Source: Serpula lacrymans var. lacrymans S7.9
Taxonomy: Eukaryota; Basidiomycota; Agaricomycetes; Boletales; Serpulaceae
Direction: 5' to 3'
Length of the DNA: 64,000 nt
Assembly: GCF_000218685.1 (NCBI RefSeq)
Contig: NW_006763306.1
Span: 768,812 to 832,811 of the forward strand
The notes beneath the pieces were generated by a model that saw nothing but the letters and a program-made list of their open reading frames with translations, made no database searches and was not told the origin of the DNA. The translations under genes were made by a program, and so were the position numbers. Below, piece by piece: positions 9,101-19,699 of the stretch (position 1 is its first letter; each line of letters begins with the position of its first letter).

Positions 9101-11921
9101 ATGAGTCGCCCGACTACTCGCGCAAAAAATGCTAGCCAACATCCTGGCAAAGTTTTGCTAGAACTGCAACGCAAAAGGCGTACAAAGGCTGAGATCGCAG
9201 CAGCAAAGAAGAAAGAAGAACTTACGTTGGAGCAAGTTGAACAAGGGGTGCGAGCAGGACTTGCAGCGGTGGCAGCAATTGAAGATAAGCAGGTGCTTGA
9301 GGATGGGGAGGCTTCATTGACAATGCCCCCACTCTCTCAGCGCCACTTAGTTCATTGCATGAATAGCATGAGGGCTGTACCTGATAGTGAGGAAGAGAGA
9401 GGAAGATCAGTTACAGCCAGTGAGGATGGAGATGCTGTAGCAGACCTCTATGATGATGAACCATCCCAGCGTCAAGGAGTCATTCAGTCACAGGAACCAA
9501 ACTACGACGATATCAAATCTTCGCAGGTTCCAAATTATGACTACCTTGAGTCATCTCAGCCTCAGCACTACAGGCCATTTGAGCTTCAGAAAAACAAGAT
9601 GGAGCTCAGGTCGACACCAGATGAACAATCCCAGGCTGCAGGTTCTGACTCAGATCATGCAGGCTCAGAACTTATGGATGAAAGAGAAACTGCCTTACCT
9701 TGCACCCAAAGAAGCAAGGTGATTGAAATTGATTCCAGCGACGAGGAAGGAAAGGGTCAAAGAAAAAATTTGAAGGTAACTATGAGTGGGAGAACAGCTG
9801 TTACAGTGTTGCAAAAGCAGCTAGCTGCACCAGGTGCTCAAAGCAACATGGAGGTTGCGGCTATAAAACTGGTGGTGGCTCAAGCTGGTGGCTAAAAGCC
9901 ACATGCAAAGTCAGTTTCTTCCTGAAGCTTATCACCACAATCACCGATCACTATTACCGCCGCAACAACAATATGCTCTACCTCACTGAAATCATGCTGC
10001 TCTTCTACCAAAACTTAAGGCCTACAAAATCCATAGAGCCACCAAATTCCAAGCTCTCTGGCATTAAATCATGGTGTTCAAAGGTCATTATGTTGGAAAA
10101 GGAGTCTAAAAAAGGCCTACACGGCATCTCAAGTCTCAGTGAAAAAGGCTCTTCTGTGTCAAGCTTCTTCAATAAAACAACACATAGTTCCTGTACCTCA
10201 GTGCCAGTGTCTGTGCGAAAAGGCCCCATTTCCAGAGACTCACAGGATACAGAGGCAGCTTTGCAGTACCAAGTGGGAGGTCTAGAGGACGAACTTGAGA
10301 CAGATGAAAGAGATTATGCATTAGTAGGGGAAAAATGTGGATTAAGCTCAGTAAACTTTTTTTCCCATCTGTTTAACGCTGATAAACATTAGCAGGATTC
10401 TTCTGTGAAGATTGAGAAGACAACTGATGTTTTCCCTGTAAAGTGTGCAAAGACCGAAACTATTGCAAAAGCTAGGAATGCCAATTTACCTGAAGGCTGT
10501 CTTGAAGGTGGCCGCTGGCGCAGCGTGTTTGTACCCACATATGAAAAATGGGCAGCATCTCAGAAAAATCCATGGAGCATTGAGGACTCGAAGGCCATTC
10601 CAGCCATGCAAGCCATCTGGGATATCATCTTCCCAAACATTCCATACACAATTACCCCCAATAGCCCCGTATATTGTATAGTAAGCTCTTGCCATTTCAA
10701 TGACTTATATATTCACTCATTTTCTCTTATTTTAGCTTGGCCAACGGGTTTCTGAATGGTGCGGTAGCTTTGGTTCAGCAGCTGCTATAATTGTTGAGCA
10801 CTTCTTTGCATCTGACCCTGATTCTAGCTTCGACACATACATCAACTGCCAATTGTTTTCTTAAAGCATGATTGAAGACTTTGCTTTTTTCTACGAAGAT
10901 GTAGGGGATAGTGCTTCAGTGAGTCTGATCTCAAATTGTTCTGAAATTTTCTCCATAACTGATGGAAATGTAGGAACACCGAGGATTGTTTCGCTCAACG
11001 TTCATCATACAGACATTTGCATCACACCTTAATTCTATATCCGGTGCTGTGGAGGTCAAAGCATTGAGAGCAGCTGGTGTTCCAGTGAATTCATCTGATA
11101 TTCAGAAGTTCCCTCCTGTAGGGGCTCTGGCCTTGTCTGCTGCTGCTGTAAGTAATATATGCACTCTTTGTGACAACACCAACAAGGCACAGTCTTGGGG
11201 CACTGGAGCACAACCACAACAACAGCTCAATGGAGAAAAGGGAAGTGTACAACTCAATATGAGAGGGAACTTGCCATACTAATGTTGGTAGACACTAGAA
11301 GAGGACTCGCTAAGTCCCTCTATGTATTGCTCCACTATATATACTAAAATACATGAGGTACTGTACAGTTGTAAATAAAGTTTAAAGTCCGATGTCTAAC
11401 ATGTGACCTGTCACATGATGAGCCTAGACACTGTTTAATGGTCACATGACTGGTTATGTGACTTGGAAAAAGTAAAAGTAAAAGTACAAAAAGTGAAGTG
11501 TAAGTAGGTACTGGTACGTCAATTGTAACACTCTTTGGCACTTTGATAATCTTTTATTTTATTTTAGGTCGAGCGTATTTTCACAATGTGGGCAAAAAAA
11601 CAAATCATGTGGGATGAAAACTCAGAGGGCAGTAATGGTACCGCAAATGAGGGGAAGGCATCTTCAAAGGCACTTATAAAGCCCATCCCCAAGCTGAATA
11701 AATCAACCGGGAAGGAGACCGCTAGTCATGCATTATTCTCTGATACTAACTGGGGACAAGCGACCCACTATTATTGCTCATCCATTCAGAAACTCAAACA
11801 GGACTCTATTGAAGACATTGTACAAAAAGCCAAAGTGTTTGCAAGGATTCCTAAAAGTGCAGTGTCCTCTTCTGTGGACAATGACTCTGAAGATCCTCAT
11901 GCTTGCCTTGTTGATGTCTAA
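9101..11921 (+). pseudogene. Decayed member of a repeated basidiomycete gene family
   Basis: The reading starts at ATG 9101 (MSRPTTRAKNASQHPGKVLL). Coding tracks continue at 9973-10392, 10405-10680, about 10735-10860, 10867-10920, about 10975-11148 and 11567-11921. The N terminus is a basic, Lys/Arg-rich segment, followed by an acidic, Ser/Gln-rich linker. The C-terminal half has conserved-looking blocks: LPEGCLEGGRWRSVFVPTY, KNPWSIEDSKAIPAMQAIWD, GQRVSEWCGSFGSAA and FRSTFIIQTFASHL. I recognise this layout from many uncharacterised repeated proteins of Agaricomycetes, but no function is known to me. In-frame stops interrupt the track at 10390-10392 and near 10862, so it is probably dead. The final intron (about 11149-11566) is unusually long and seems to contain an LTR remnant. 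Confidence 0.5.
11283..11530 (-). mobile_element. LTR-like remnant inside an intron
   Basis: This stretch begins TGTTGGTAGAC and ends CAATTGTAACA. Its interior (GAGGACTCGCTAAG, then TATATATACTAAAATACA, then TACTGTACAGTTG) follows the same order of words as the inverted solo LTR at 21905-22318. It therefore looks like a diverged LTR of a related family, lying in the last intron of the preceding pseudogene. Flanking 5-mers do not match, so the ends are approximate. Confidence 0.4.
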
Positions 11922-13120
11922 GGTTACATTCCTCATTCTCATTTCTCGTTGCTGATGGCTGATATTGCAATTACAATCACAGATATCAGTGTGCTGCTGC
12001 TAGGATCTGATGGTCCATATGCAATTAAGCTGATGATTAGCAACTCTCCCTGACGCATCCATTATACATTTCTGTCCACTAATGATTGTTTTCTGAGTCA
12101 TTACATGACACTATATGCTCATTTGGACTGGATTGTTTTGTTTTTTCCCCCTGCTTTACTCTTACTTATTCTTTAATTATCTTGCTATGCTTAATTACTA
12201 TGCCTTGAAATTGTCTTATAATGAACTGTTTTCATGCTTTGTCTCTCCTTGAAGTGCCTTATAAGTGTTTTAACAGTCCTTTAATGGATTTCCAAGTCAT
12301 CTTAAGGCCTTGTCAAGACAGCCATAAGCTTGAATCCAGACGGTTATAAGCTCAAATTTGGATAGCCATAAACTCAAATCCAGAGCAGCAACCTCATTGG
12401 TTGATCTTGACGGAGGGCTTTGTACTTGGAAAATATTGTGTCTTTAGTTGTCTTAAATGGAAATTAAGCTCGATTAAGATCAAAAAAGTAAGTTCAACTT
12501 TTACTGATGTTGTAAATACCTGGAATAGGGGGAAGGCTGCAATTTACAACGCTTGATAATTTGACGGGCTGAGTTGCCATGATTATTGGAGTTTCTAGGC
12601 AAAGGGGATAACAAAGTGTAGGAATGAGGACCTAAACACAATCCCACTATTAAACCCTTGCAAAAAAAACAATAAGAACCATACAAGAAAGAAGAGTGGT
12701 GCCGCACATTACAATCCTGCTGGTGCATGACTGACGCCCCAAGTTATCAAGAAAACCATGGAATGGACGAGATGAAACTGTTGATTAGTATCCAGCATAA
12801 CAGAAGCTGAAGCTTGAAGTGTGACAAAACCAGTATCTTGGATTTTCTCGCAGGCTCCCTGCCATATGTTTAGGATGCCATCTAGTGCTCAAAGTAGTGG
12901 GGGAATTCATGTGTGCATTGGCGAACTCATATGGGGCAAAATATACAGAGAAAGAAAGAATGAAATGTGTCAGCCAAAACATCGGAGCATTAAGCGAGCC
13001 ACACCTCAACTACTTTCATCGTTTAGAAACACTCACTACTAGCAGTCATGTTCATGCAAAATGGCTACCCTCACTTTCAAGCTTCCTGACAGCGAAATCA
13101 GCTACCATCCCTCGGAAATA
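11922..13120. other. Intergenic region without a convincing gene
   Basis: Only short ORFs without codon structure or family resemblance are present. A short imperfect triplication of a CATAAGCTTGAATCCAGA-type word occurs around 12322-12382. Confidence 0.4.
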
Positions 13121-14723
13121 GTCCTTTAACAAGCTCGGCAAGATCCACAGCCCCTGTCTGCATCTTCTGACCATCAACCAAACATTTTCAAGTGGAAAAT
13201 ACCTTGTTTACCGAGGTGAACTTTCCAATAACCAAGACGAAACACCGTTGGATGTTGTCTGCAAGCTTTCCCTTTGCAAGCGCGACATGAAAGATGATCA
13301 TCCATTTCCAGATTGTTACACATTGAGACGGGAAGCACGCATATATCAAGAACGGTTACAATGCTTGCAGGGCAACATAGTTTCTCAATTCTATGGTTAC
13401 TTCAGTAGTGGCAAAGAAGGGAAAGCACCAGATGTAGCATGCATTTTGATGCAGTATTGTGGTCCTCATCTTAGTACACCGCTCAAATCTCTCAGAAACC
13501 TCTGTGTCGAGTCCCAGTCACAAATAGGCTCTTCAACTCGAGCTTTAACTTGCAAATCACCGGTAATCTGGAGTGATTTTTGGTATGTTCAACTTTGTAT
13601 GAGTTGTTGATGCCTTGCCTAATATTTGTTATGATAACACAATTTTCGGACCTTTCCTTTAATTTTCATTCTCCACCTTAACCTTTTACTATAGTTAACA
13701 CTCCGTGCCATGCGGCACTTTCCTTTTTTGTTCTAACTCCACTTTCTTGTGCGACACTGCCTTTATTCTTCTTTTAGACACAAAAGTCTCTCACACAGTG
13801 GAGCTGATCACATGGGCTGTGCCCTCTAACATCATCAGCCACTGCTTTTATCAACTGTACAGTGGAGCTTATCACACGGGCTGTGCCCTCTAACATCATC
13901 AGCCACTACTTTTATCAACTGTACAGTACATAGGTACAAACACTCTGTATTAGTATAAATACCCCAATAGATCAAGGAGACTGCTCAGTGAGTCCTCCTG
14001 TTGTTAACCAACAAACTCTCTGCAGCCTAAGGGGTAACCACTCCCCATTCTCACTACCCTTATAGTGTGTTCTTGTGTGCGCCAGAGTAACTAACTCTTG
14101 GTTGTTACAATATTTATCATCAGTAACTCTTTTATTCAGGCCCTTGTGAAGATACATAGAGCACATCTTCTTCTTGGTAACATTCACACAAGCCATGTCC
14201 TTGAATTTGATGACTGCCCAATTATTATCAGCTTTCAGTCTGCATTGGTGAAGCCATGTCCTGCTAAGCATAAGCTAGTGTGTTTGGATGGAAACATCAA
14301 GGTGGCGCCAGGGAACTTTGCTTGCCTGGAGCTTTTACAGGCAGTGTTGGCAGTTAGAGCCTGGAAGCCTCACGAGTAACCATGTCATAATGGCTTTAAA
14401 CAGCAAGCTCGTGATTGTTCATATGATCAGGCTACCTTCGCTTCCAAAGTAAAATTGTTTAGGTTAGACATGCAGCAAGCCTGCAGCTTTTGGTGAACTC
14501 GGTGACAGACACCCCTCATAAAGATGATCTGGATTTAGCAAAACGAGCTATTGATTGGCATATTAAAGAATATTATCCAGAAACTTTGAAGCCTGGGGAA
14601 CCCGAACCTGTCGGTGTTGACTACAAGTTGTATCATCCAGGAGATGATAACACGAACTCGGAATCTGAGACTGAGACTGAGCTGGTTAACTCAGGCTCGC
14701 CAGATGACCGGGCAGATCACTGA
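13121..14723 (+). pseudogene. Protein-kinase-like gene split by a solo LTR
   Basis: The upstream part encodes a degenerate kinase N lobe: GKYLVYRGEL, then VVCKLSLCK (the position of the ATP-binding Lys), then LRREARIYQERL (the helix-C Glu region) and CILMQYCGPHL (hinge). The downstream part (14140-14380) resumes with ALVKIHRAHLLLGNIHTSHVLEF, corresponding to the catalytic-loop region. There the usual HxDxxxxN is degenerate (LLLGNIHTSHV), suggesting a pseudokinase-type fold or decay. A C-terminal exon (about 14490-14723) ends in an acidic, Glu/Thr-rich tail. The two halves are separated by the solo LTR at 13627-14109. Similar small kinase-like genes are common in Agaricomycetes. The start codon is not certain. 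Confidence 0.55.
13627..14109 (+). mobile_element. Solo LTR, family B, with perfect 5-bp duplication
   Basis: The element starts TGTTATGATAACAC and ends TTGGTTGTTACA. It is flanked on both sides by ATATT (13622-13626 and 14110-14114), a perfect target-site duplication. Its sequence matches, in inverted orientation, the solo LTR at 21905-22318. Internally a 64-bp unit is tandemly duplicated (13796-13859 and 13860-13923), which accounts for most of the length difference between the two copies (483 versus 414 bp). A TATA-like TATAAATACCCC lies near 13955. Confidence 0.85.
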
Positions 14724-14984
14724 GCACATGTTTGTCCAGTCCTGACTGTAGGCCCCAGTTGTATAATAATGTATGTAAAGTGCATGTCCTTGGCATATTG
14801 TGCAAGTCTATTTCAAGCTTGGAAATTAGTCGGTCTGAAATTATCCTTCTTGCTTCCACCAATGACAGTGTCGACTTGAAAGCCTCCTGTGGCTCAGATT
14901 GGAGGGAATTTTTCAGTATGCAATATAGTGCGTTGCTTTCATTTTCATATTCACTGCATCATGTACATGCCCCATCTATGTTAT

Positions 14985-15939
14985 GGTCACTTCTATTGTC
15001 TGCAGACTTATACATCTGAACATGAAAGCAGCAGTACAGCCGTCTTATAGGGAGTTCAAGTTTGTGCTCATGCTGCTGGTATGGTCACACAAGAATATGG
15101 ACAACCATATTTCCTGGATGCTCGAGCGCAAGACCCCAACAGGGGTCTGTGAGAAAACAGAGGGTATCATCCCAGAGATGGAGACCATCATCCTCAAAGG
15201 TATGAAAGCAAAGGATGCTTCCTGCCTCCTCCAGGACCATTGCCACCTCCAGGAGGAGATGGTGATGAATCCAACGATGACAATGACTCATATCATTGTA
15301 ACAGACAGGGGAGTTGAGGGCCGTATTGAAATGATACACCAGTGACCAATCCGGGCTATGCCCAAGTAATCAGGCGGGCTGATTATAAAAGGCACATTAT
15401 GGAGAGGTACCAACAACTCATAGAAGAGGGGGTTGGACAATCCAGAATGAGCTTGGTAGAGTTAAGGGAATAAAGGTCTCAGCCCTTGACAAGTACACGT
15501 GCCAAGACAATACTGAGGTGTTTGACACCTGGATCTGAGCAGTACTATGCTGGATGTGAGTCTGCAAGGTGATAGGCCCTGACAGGGAATGTATAGACTT
15601 TCTGGGCACATGCACAGATGGTCTAGCGGCCCTCTGGATTGACAAAGAAGTCAAATCCCCAGAATGCAGGCAATGTCACTGGACATTCCCAGACATTGTC
15701 TGCGGACTATATAAACATTTCATCACGGAGACAACTGCACAGAAGGCAACAGACACCTTCCACGCAGTGAGATACTCCTGTAATAAGGGTGCATTGGCAT
15801 TCTTAAACGAGTTGCAGTGCTGTGCAAATTGCATGGTGTAGTACCCAGATGAATACACATTCAGGTTACAATTTCTGAAGGGATTACCCCTAGACCCCTT
15901 AAAGGATGTGCTGAAATCCAAAAGGATAACAGCAGAAAT
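14985..15939 (+). mobile_element. Ty3/Gypsy gag fragment
   Basis: Several frames joined by frameshifts give a Gypsy gag-like track: a proline-rich linker near 15215-15260, then GYAQVIRRADYKRHIMERY, then from about 15566 IGPDRECIDFLGTCTDG, the conserved gag core WTFPDIVCGLYKHFI, and YPDEYTFRLQFLKGLPLDPL near 15843-15900. The track ends abruptly where the repeat at 15940 starts, before any zinc knuckle or pol. Stops and frameshifts make it a dead fragment. Confidence 0.65.
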
Positions 15940-16261
15940 TAATAAAACTATGTGAAACTCAGCCGCTGCCCAAGAGGCTATAGAAACAACTTTATTATTT
16001 ACCTATGTGAAACTACAATGGATGTTAGTTTAAGGTGATCTCTAATAAATGTAATGTAACATACCTCAGCCGCTGCCCAAGAGGCTATAGAAACAACTGA
16101 GGTATTCCTATACTAAACCCCCTACTACTTATAGCCAGAGGTGCTACTCGCTATAGTATAATGACTCCTAGGAGAACAGTGGTGACTCCATGGAGTGGTG
16201 GCTATGCTCCATGGAGAACAATGGCTGCTTTGGCAGAGACCGGGTTTATCCGGTTTTGTCA
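15940..16261 (-). repeat. Repeat R1, copy 1 (probable Copia LTR, inverted)
   Basis: A 322-bp block starting TAATAAAAC and ending GGTTTTGTCA. It is nearly identical to 21412-21733, and its inverse matches 27556-27842. Characteristic palindromic words occur inside (ACTCCATGGAGT, CTCCATGGAG, CTCCTAGGAG). It contains an internal repeat of a CAGCCGCTGCCCAAGAGGCTATAGAAACAACT-type word. Left of it is gag sequence and right of it is exon 2 of an inhibitor gene. Confidence 0.7.
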
Positions 16262-16552
16262 GGTGAGAGGTAGAGTAGAACTTGTACAACCCGGTGGACG
16301 TATCGCGGATCACTTTGAACTAATGCACGAAGCCACAACAAGCAATGAGAGGGGAGTATGAGAAAATATCAGGCCTCAGGGAACGCAAAGGCTTGGGGTT
16401 GTGTTCACTTACCTGCTCTTTCAGATCCTTGCGGTGAGAGCCTATGACGAAGTAAAAGGGCGGAAAGATGAGAGGGGCCACCAGAGGGATGTCAAGGTGG
16501 CCTGCTGATGGGTTCAAGAAATTTGGTAGGTTCCATTGGGGATAGAGGTCAT
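16262..16552 (-). pseudogene. I66-type proteinase inhibitor-like gene, copy A, broken
   Basis: Exon 1 starts at the ATG at 16550-16552 with MTSIPNGTYQIS and is then thrown out of frame. Between the codons for YQI and GHLDI it has 20 nt where copy B has 24 nt. The frame recovered after this shift reads GHLDIPLVAPLIFPPFYFV and IGSHRKDLKEQ, very close to copy B. Exon 2 (FKVIRDTSTGLYKFYSTS) is cut off at 16262 by repeat R1, so the last three exons are missing. Frameshift and truncation both mark it as dead. The TATA-like TTATATACA at 16646-16654 and the upstream promoter block at 16744-16759 are still recognisable. Confidence 0.7.
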
Positions 16553-18731
16553 GATAATAATAAAAATCGGGTGGACGAGTTGGATAGGTGAGATAGATGG
16601 GTTGGGAGTTTGGGTTGTTGAATTAAAGCTGAGGCACAACCCTCCTTATATACATTCCACCCGGATGGGTGCTTGGGTAGGACAACTTGAAATGGGCAGA
16701 AGATGTCCTTCCCCTGAGATACTCCCTCAGAAGACTCCGTTGAATGGAAGTCACGGAAGTCAAAGATATCTAATATAAACCAAATGCTCAGACTTCGTGG
16801 GCAAAGCTCTGAGGTGGGCAATTGTTGCTACGAAGGTTTTTAAACTCGAACGGAAGTATAACTAAGGGGGTAAATTGCCCCATCAAAACGCACGGGCCAT
16901 ACTACTACTACACTTTCCTAGTATGGTGTCCCGCACCATACTTTCCCTTCGTACGACACTTGTCTTCGTCGACTCGCGTTTTCTAACAGGAAGGTCATTA
17001 TAATGACGTGTAAATCAAACGGGGAAACTTGGAGAATGGGGTACGGCTTTTTGTGAGGGAGAGATGAAAAGAAGTGTAGCGGGTTATGGTTGTGGTTACA
17101 GTTTTCCCTGTACCCGTGCCACAGAGCATTGTGGTGGCCTACTCGACACATCGCGAACTTGTGGGTTCATCCGTGATCACCTCGGTGACCTGGGGATGAC
17201 ATAGCTTGTATGTACACAGAGAAAAGTACTCAGACTAGGTATAAGGACGACTGAAATGGAACATACCCTGAACATACTTCCTTTCTTTCTTGCCTTGTCG
17301 ATTTGGAGAAGAACCGAATAACAAACCTAGTCTAGAAAGGAATGGTGATTTCGTGGTAAGGTACTCCAAACATTCGTCATCAACATGCAAAAGCACGTAC
17401 ATAACTTCGGGTCCTTTCCATACGCAGTAGGATGGAAGGGACCCCTAACAACGTGTAAAGCCTTACCATAACCCAATAGTCCCCACCTAAAGAGATATCG
17501 GCGTTGAAACACTCACTATTCCGCCCTATATGACAGATGCATACAAACTTATTCCCATAACTAAATGTTGATGGAGTGGATGCCAAGCTTTATAGTTTTG
17601 TCGATCAAATGATCAGGTGGTTGCAGACCTGAGAGGGTCTATTTTATGCAGCAAGTAATAAAAGCGCAATACTATCGTCGATTCACGTAAGGACGTCAAC
17701 ACGTTGGTGCTGCTGTGACAAATGACTTGATGTCGATAGGACCTACGTATTGAGGACCATGGCATGGCCATCAACCTTAAAGACCTGATCGGTTGGCAAC
17801 CAGATAGATGTGTGCTGCTCCATGGTGTACTCGCTGCTGCAGCCCCCGAGGTTCAAGAGTACCAACTAGCACTTACCCGCTTTCCTCTCAATATCCGAAT
17901 AGCTCTCTTTGATGCATTCTAAACCCTCAGCGAGCCTGTATTTGCATTCCCGTTCGCCTCTGAGATGATATGCTTTGTCGTTTGGAAGGGGGCTGCACAT
18001 TAAGTGGTTCAAATCGAATTGAGCTATTCTGTGAAGTAGCAATACAAAGGAAGGACAGGAGTGCAATACGCGACAACACCTACTCTCTGCGCTCGAAGTC
18101 TCTAATTTTCCTATTGCAGTCTTGCACTCTACCCATTGATCTCGGGCTGATGGCCAAGCTTTCAATGGACCTAAGTTCAGTGTTCCCGGTCACCTACACC
18201 CCACATTGCCATCTTGATGCTTTGGTCGTGACTCTTCCATTTACAAGACAAGCTCCAAATTTAACGTATGTGGTAAGGTATAGGGGCGACATGGCTGCGC
18301 TGGGAAGTTGGGCCGATGTTGAACATTGATTATAGAATGTTGAAGAGAGCGTCGAGGGAGTGAGTGTACAGTGTTTTGACGAGAAGTACTGGATTTGCTG
18401 AAAAAGCCTCCTAATGATATACTTGCGCAAAAAGTACTTTTGATTATCAGCATCATGTGTGCTGCTTCAACGAGTTTGATTCGGCATTGGTATGTTGTGA
18501 TCATCATGATGAGTCAAGCTAACATGGTCGTGGTCGGAGTCGTCGCGGCACCGTTTATGGTCAATTGAAGGTCCGCGACGAACGATACATATACTCCAGT
18601 GCAACGCTCATGGCTGACGATTGTCTGCCCTAATGATACACTTCTTGTTGTAATTTTATACATTCACATTTCATTCTTTCACTGTTACAATTGACAAAAG
18701 AGTCCGCACACAAACCATGGTTCAAGATCGT
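16553..18731. other. Intergenic region with inhibitor promoter and a duplicated block
   Basis: The first 200 bp are the promoter of broken inhibitor copy A. A block at about 17385-17584 shares ordered words with about 20050-20211 (for example ATGTTGATGGAGTGGATGCC versus ATATTGATGGAATAGATGCC). This suggests that the inhibitor gene and its upstream DNA were duplicated together. A minus-strand ORF at 17866-18165 (containing SPLPNDKAYHLRGERECKY) looks weakly protein-like, but I cannot extend or identify it. Confidence 0.4.
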
Positions 18732-19498
18732 TCACTTCCCGAACGAGAACAACTGAGAGTCGGTTCCATTTGCGGGGGCTACGCGGAGCTATACCACGAG
18801 AAAAAAGAGTAGTAAGTAATATATATTATTTGGATTCTGTATACTGCGCATCAAAAGCATATAGGCGACTTACCACATCTTCTCCGGCGTTCTCAATCGT
18901 GGCGACCAAGTCTTCGTTAGGGACATGAATTCTGAATAGATCGGGCGGTCAGTGAAGACATTTCAAGAGGAGGCACGGCAGGTTCGACAGTTGAACAGCC
19001 CTGTCCCTTGTTGAGAAATTGCTTACTTGTACACTCCTTCACCAGCAGGCTCGATAGAAAATGAGTCTGCGGCGCCTTCGGCTTCAGACAACACAATCAA
19101 GCCGCCCTAGAACATAGAAATGCAAAATGAGTGTGATAAGAAATGCATATTTCATCGCGGGACAAGCTACAAGAATAACGCACTTGCACATGGAATGCAG
19201 CTTTGGGGCGGGAGGTAGAGTAGATTTTGTACAACCCAGTGCTTGCATCACTGATAACCTTGAACTAACGCACAGAAAATTATGACATGAAATAGAAGGG
19301 TTTAATGAGAAAGGGCTAGAGAATGCGAGAGCGCTCATGAGATCGTTGACTGACCTGCTCATTCAGATCCTTCCTGTGAGAGCCTATAACGAAAAAGTAA
19401 GGGGGGAAAATGCTGGGAGCTATAAGAGAGATGTCGAGGTGGCCGACTTTCAGGTCAGCGCTGAAGATTTGAAAGGTGCCGTCAGGAATGGATGTCAT
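18732..19498 (-). CDS. I66-type serine proteinase inhibitor-like protein, copy B
   Basis: A small cytosolic beta-trefoil-like protein of 139 residues, resembling the mushroom I66 inhibitors (cospin/cnispin type), which bind and block serine proteases and are thought to defend fruit bodies. Five exons with consensus introns: 19355-19498, 19184-19264, 19027-19106, 18874-18931 and 18732-18788, in frame with no stops. Order of blocks: MTSIPDGTFQIFSADLKVGH, a proline/aromatic loop (PSIFPPYFFVIG), STGLYKIYSTSRPKAAFHVQ, SFSIEPAGEGVYKIHVP, DLVATI and a final SQLFSF. There is no signal peptide or cysteine pattern. A TATA-like TTTATAC (19577-19583) and a conserved block (19683-19698) lie upstream. Family assignment is by overall pattern. 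Another mushroom beta-trefoil family is possible. Confidence 0.68.
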
Positions 19499-19576
19499 TG
19501 TGATAAAAAGGTTGGATAGGTGAGATAGATGTGTGGGAAGTTTGGGTTGTCGGACTAGAGCTGGGTCGTTGTCCTC

Positions 19577-19698
19577 TTTATACTTTGTCTTCAGCTGGGG
19601 TCGGCCCTTGCTATATGCTGTAGAAGTTCAAAACGGATACAAGGTTTCCTCCCCGCCCGTTCAGTGTTTCCCGGAGAGATCCATGGAAGTTATAGAAG
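19577..19698 (-). promoter_or_regulatory. Promoter of inhibitor copy B
   Basis: A TATA-like TTTATAC lies about 80 bp before the ATG. The block CTTCTATAACTTCCAT (coding strand, 19683-19698) lies 185 bp before it and is shared with copies A and C at nearly the same distance. Confidence 0.45.
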
Positions 19699-19699
19699 G

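Noticed and set aside
12501..13009. Overlapping ORFs on both strands
   Set aside because: Short, mutually overlapping and without conserved blocks.
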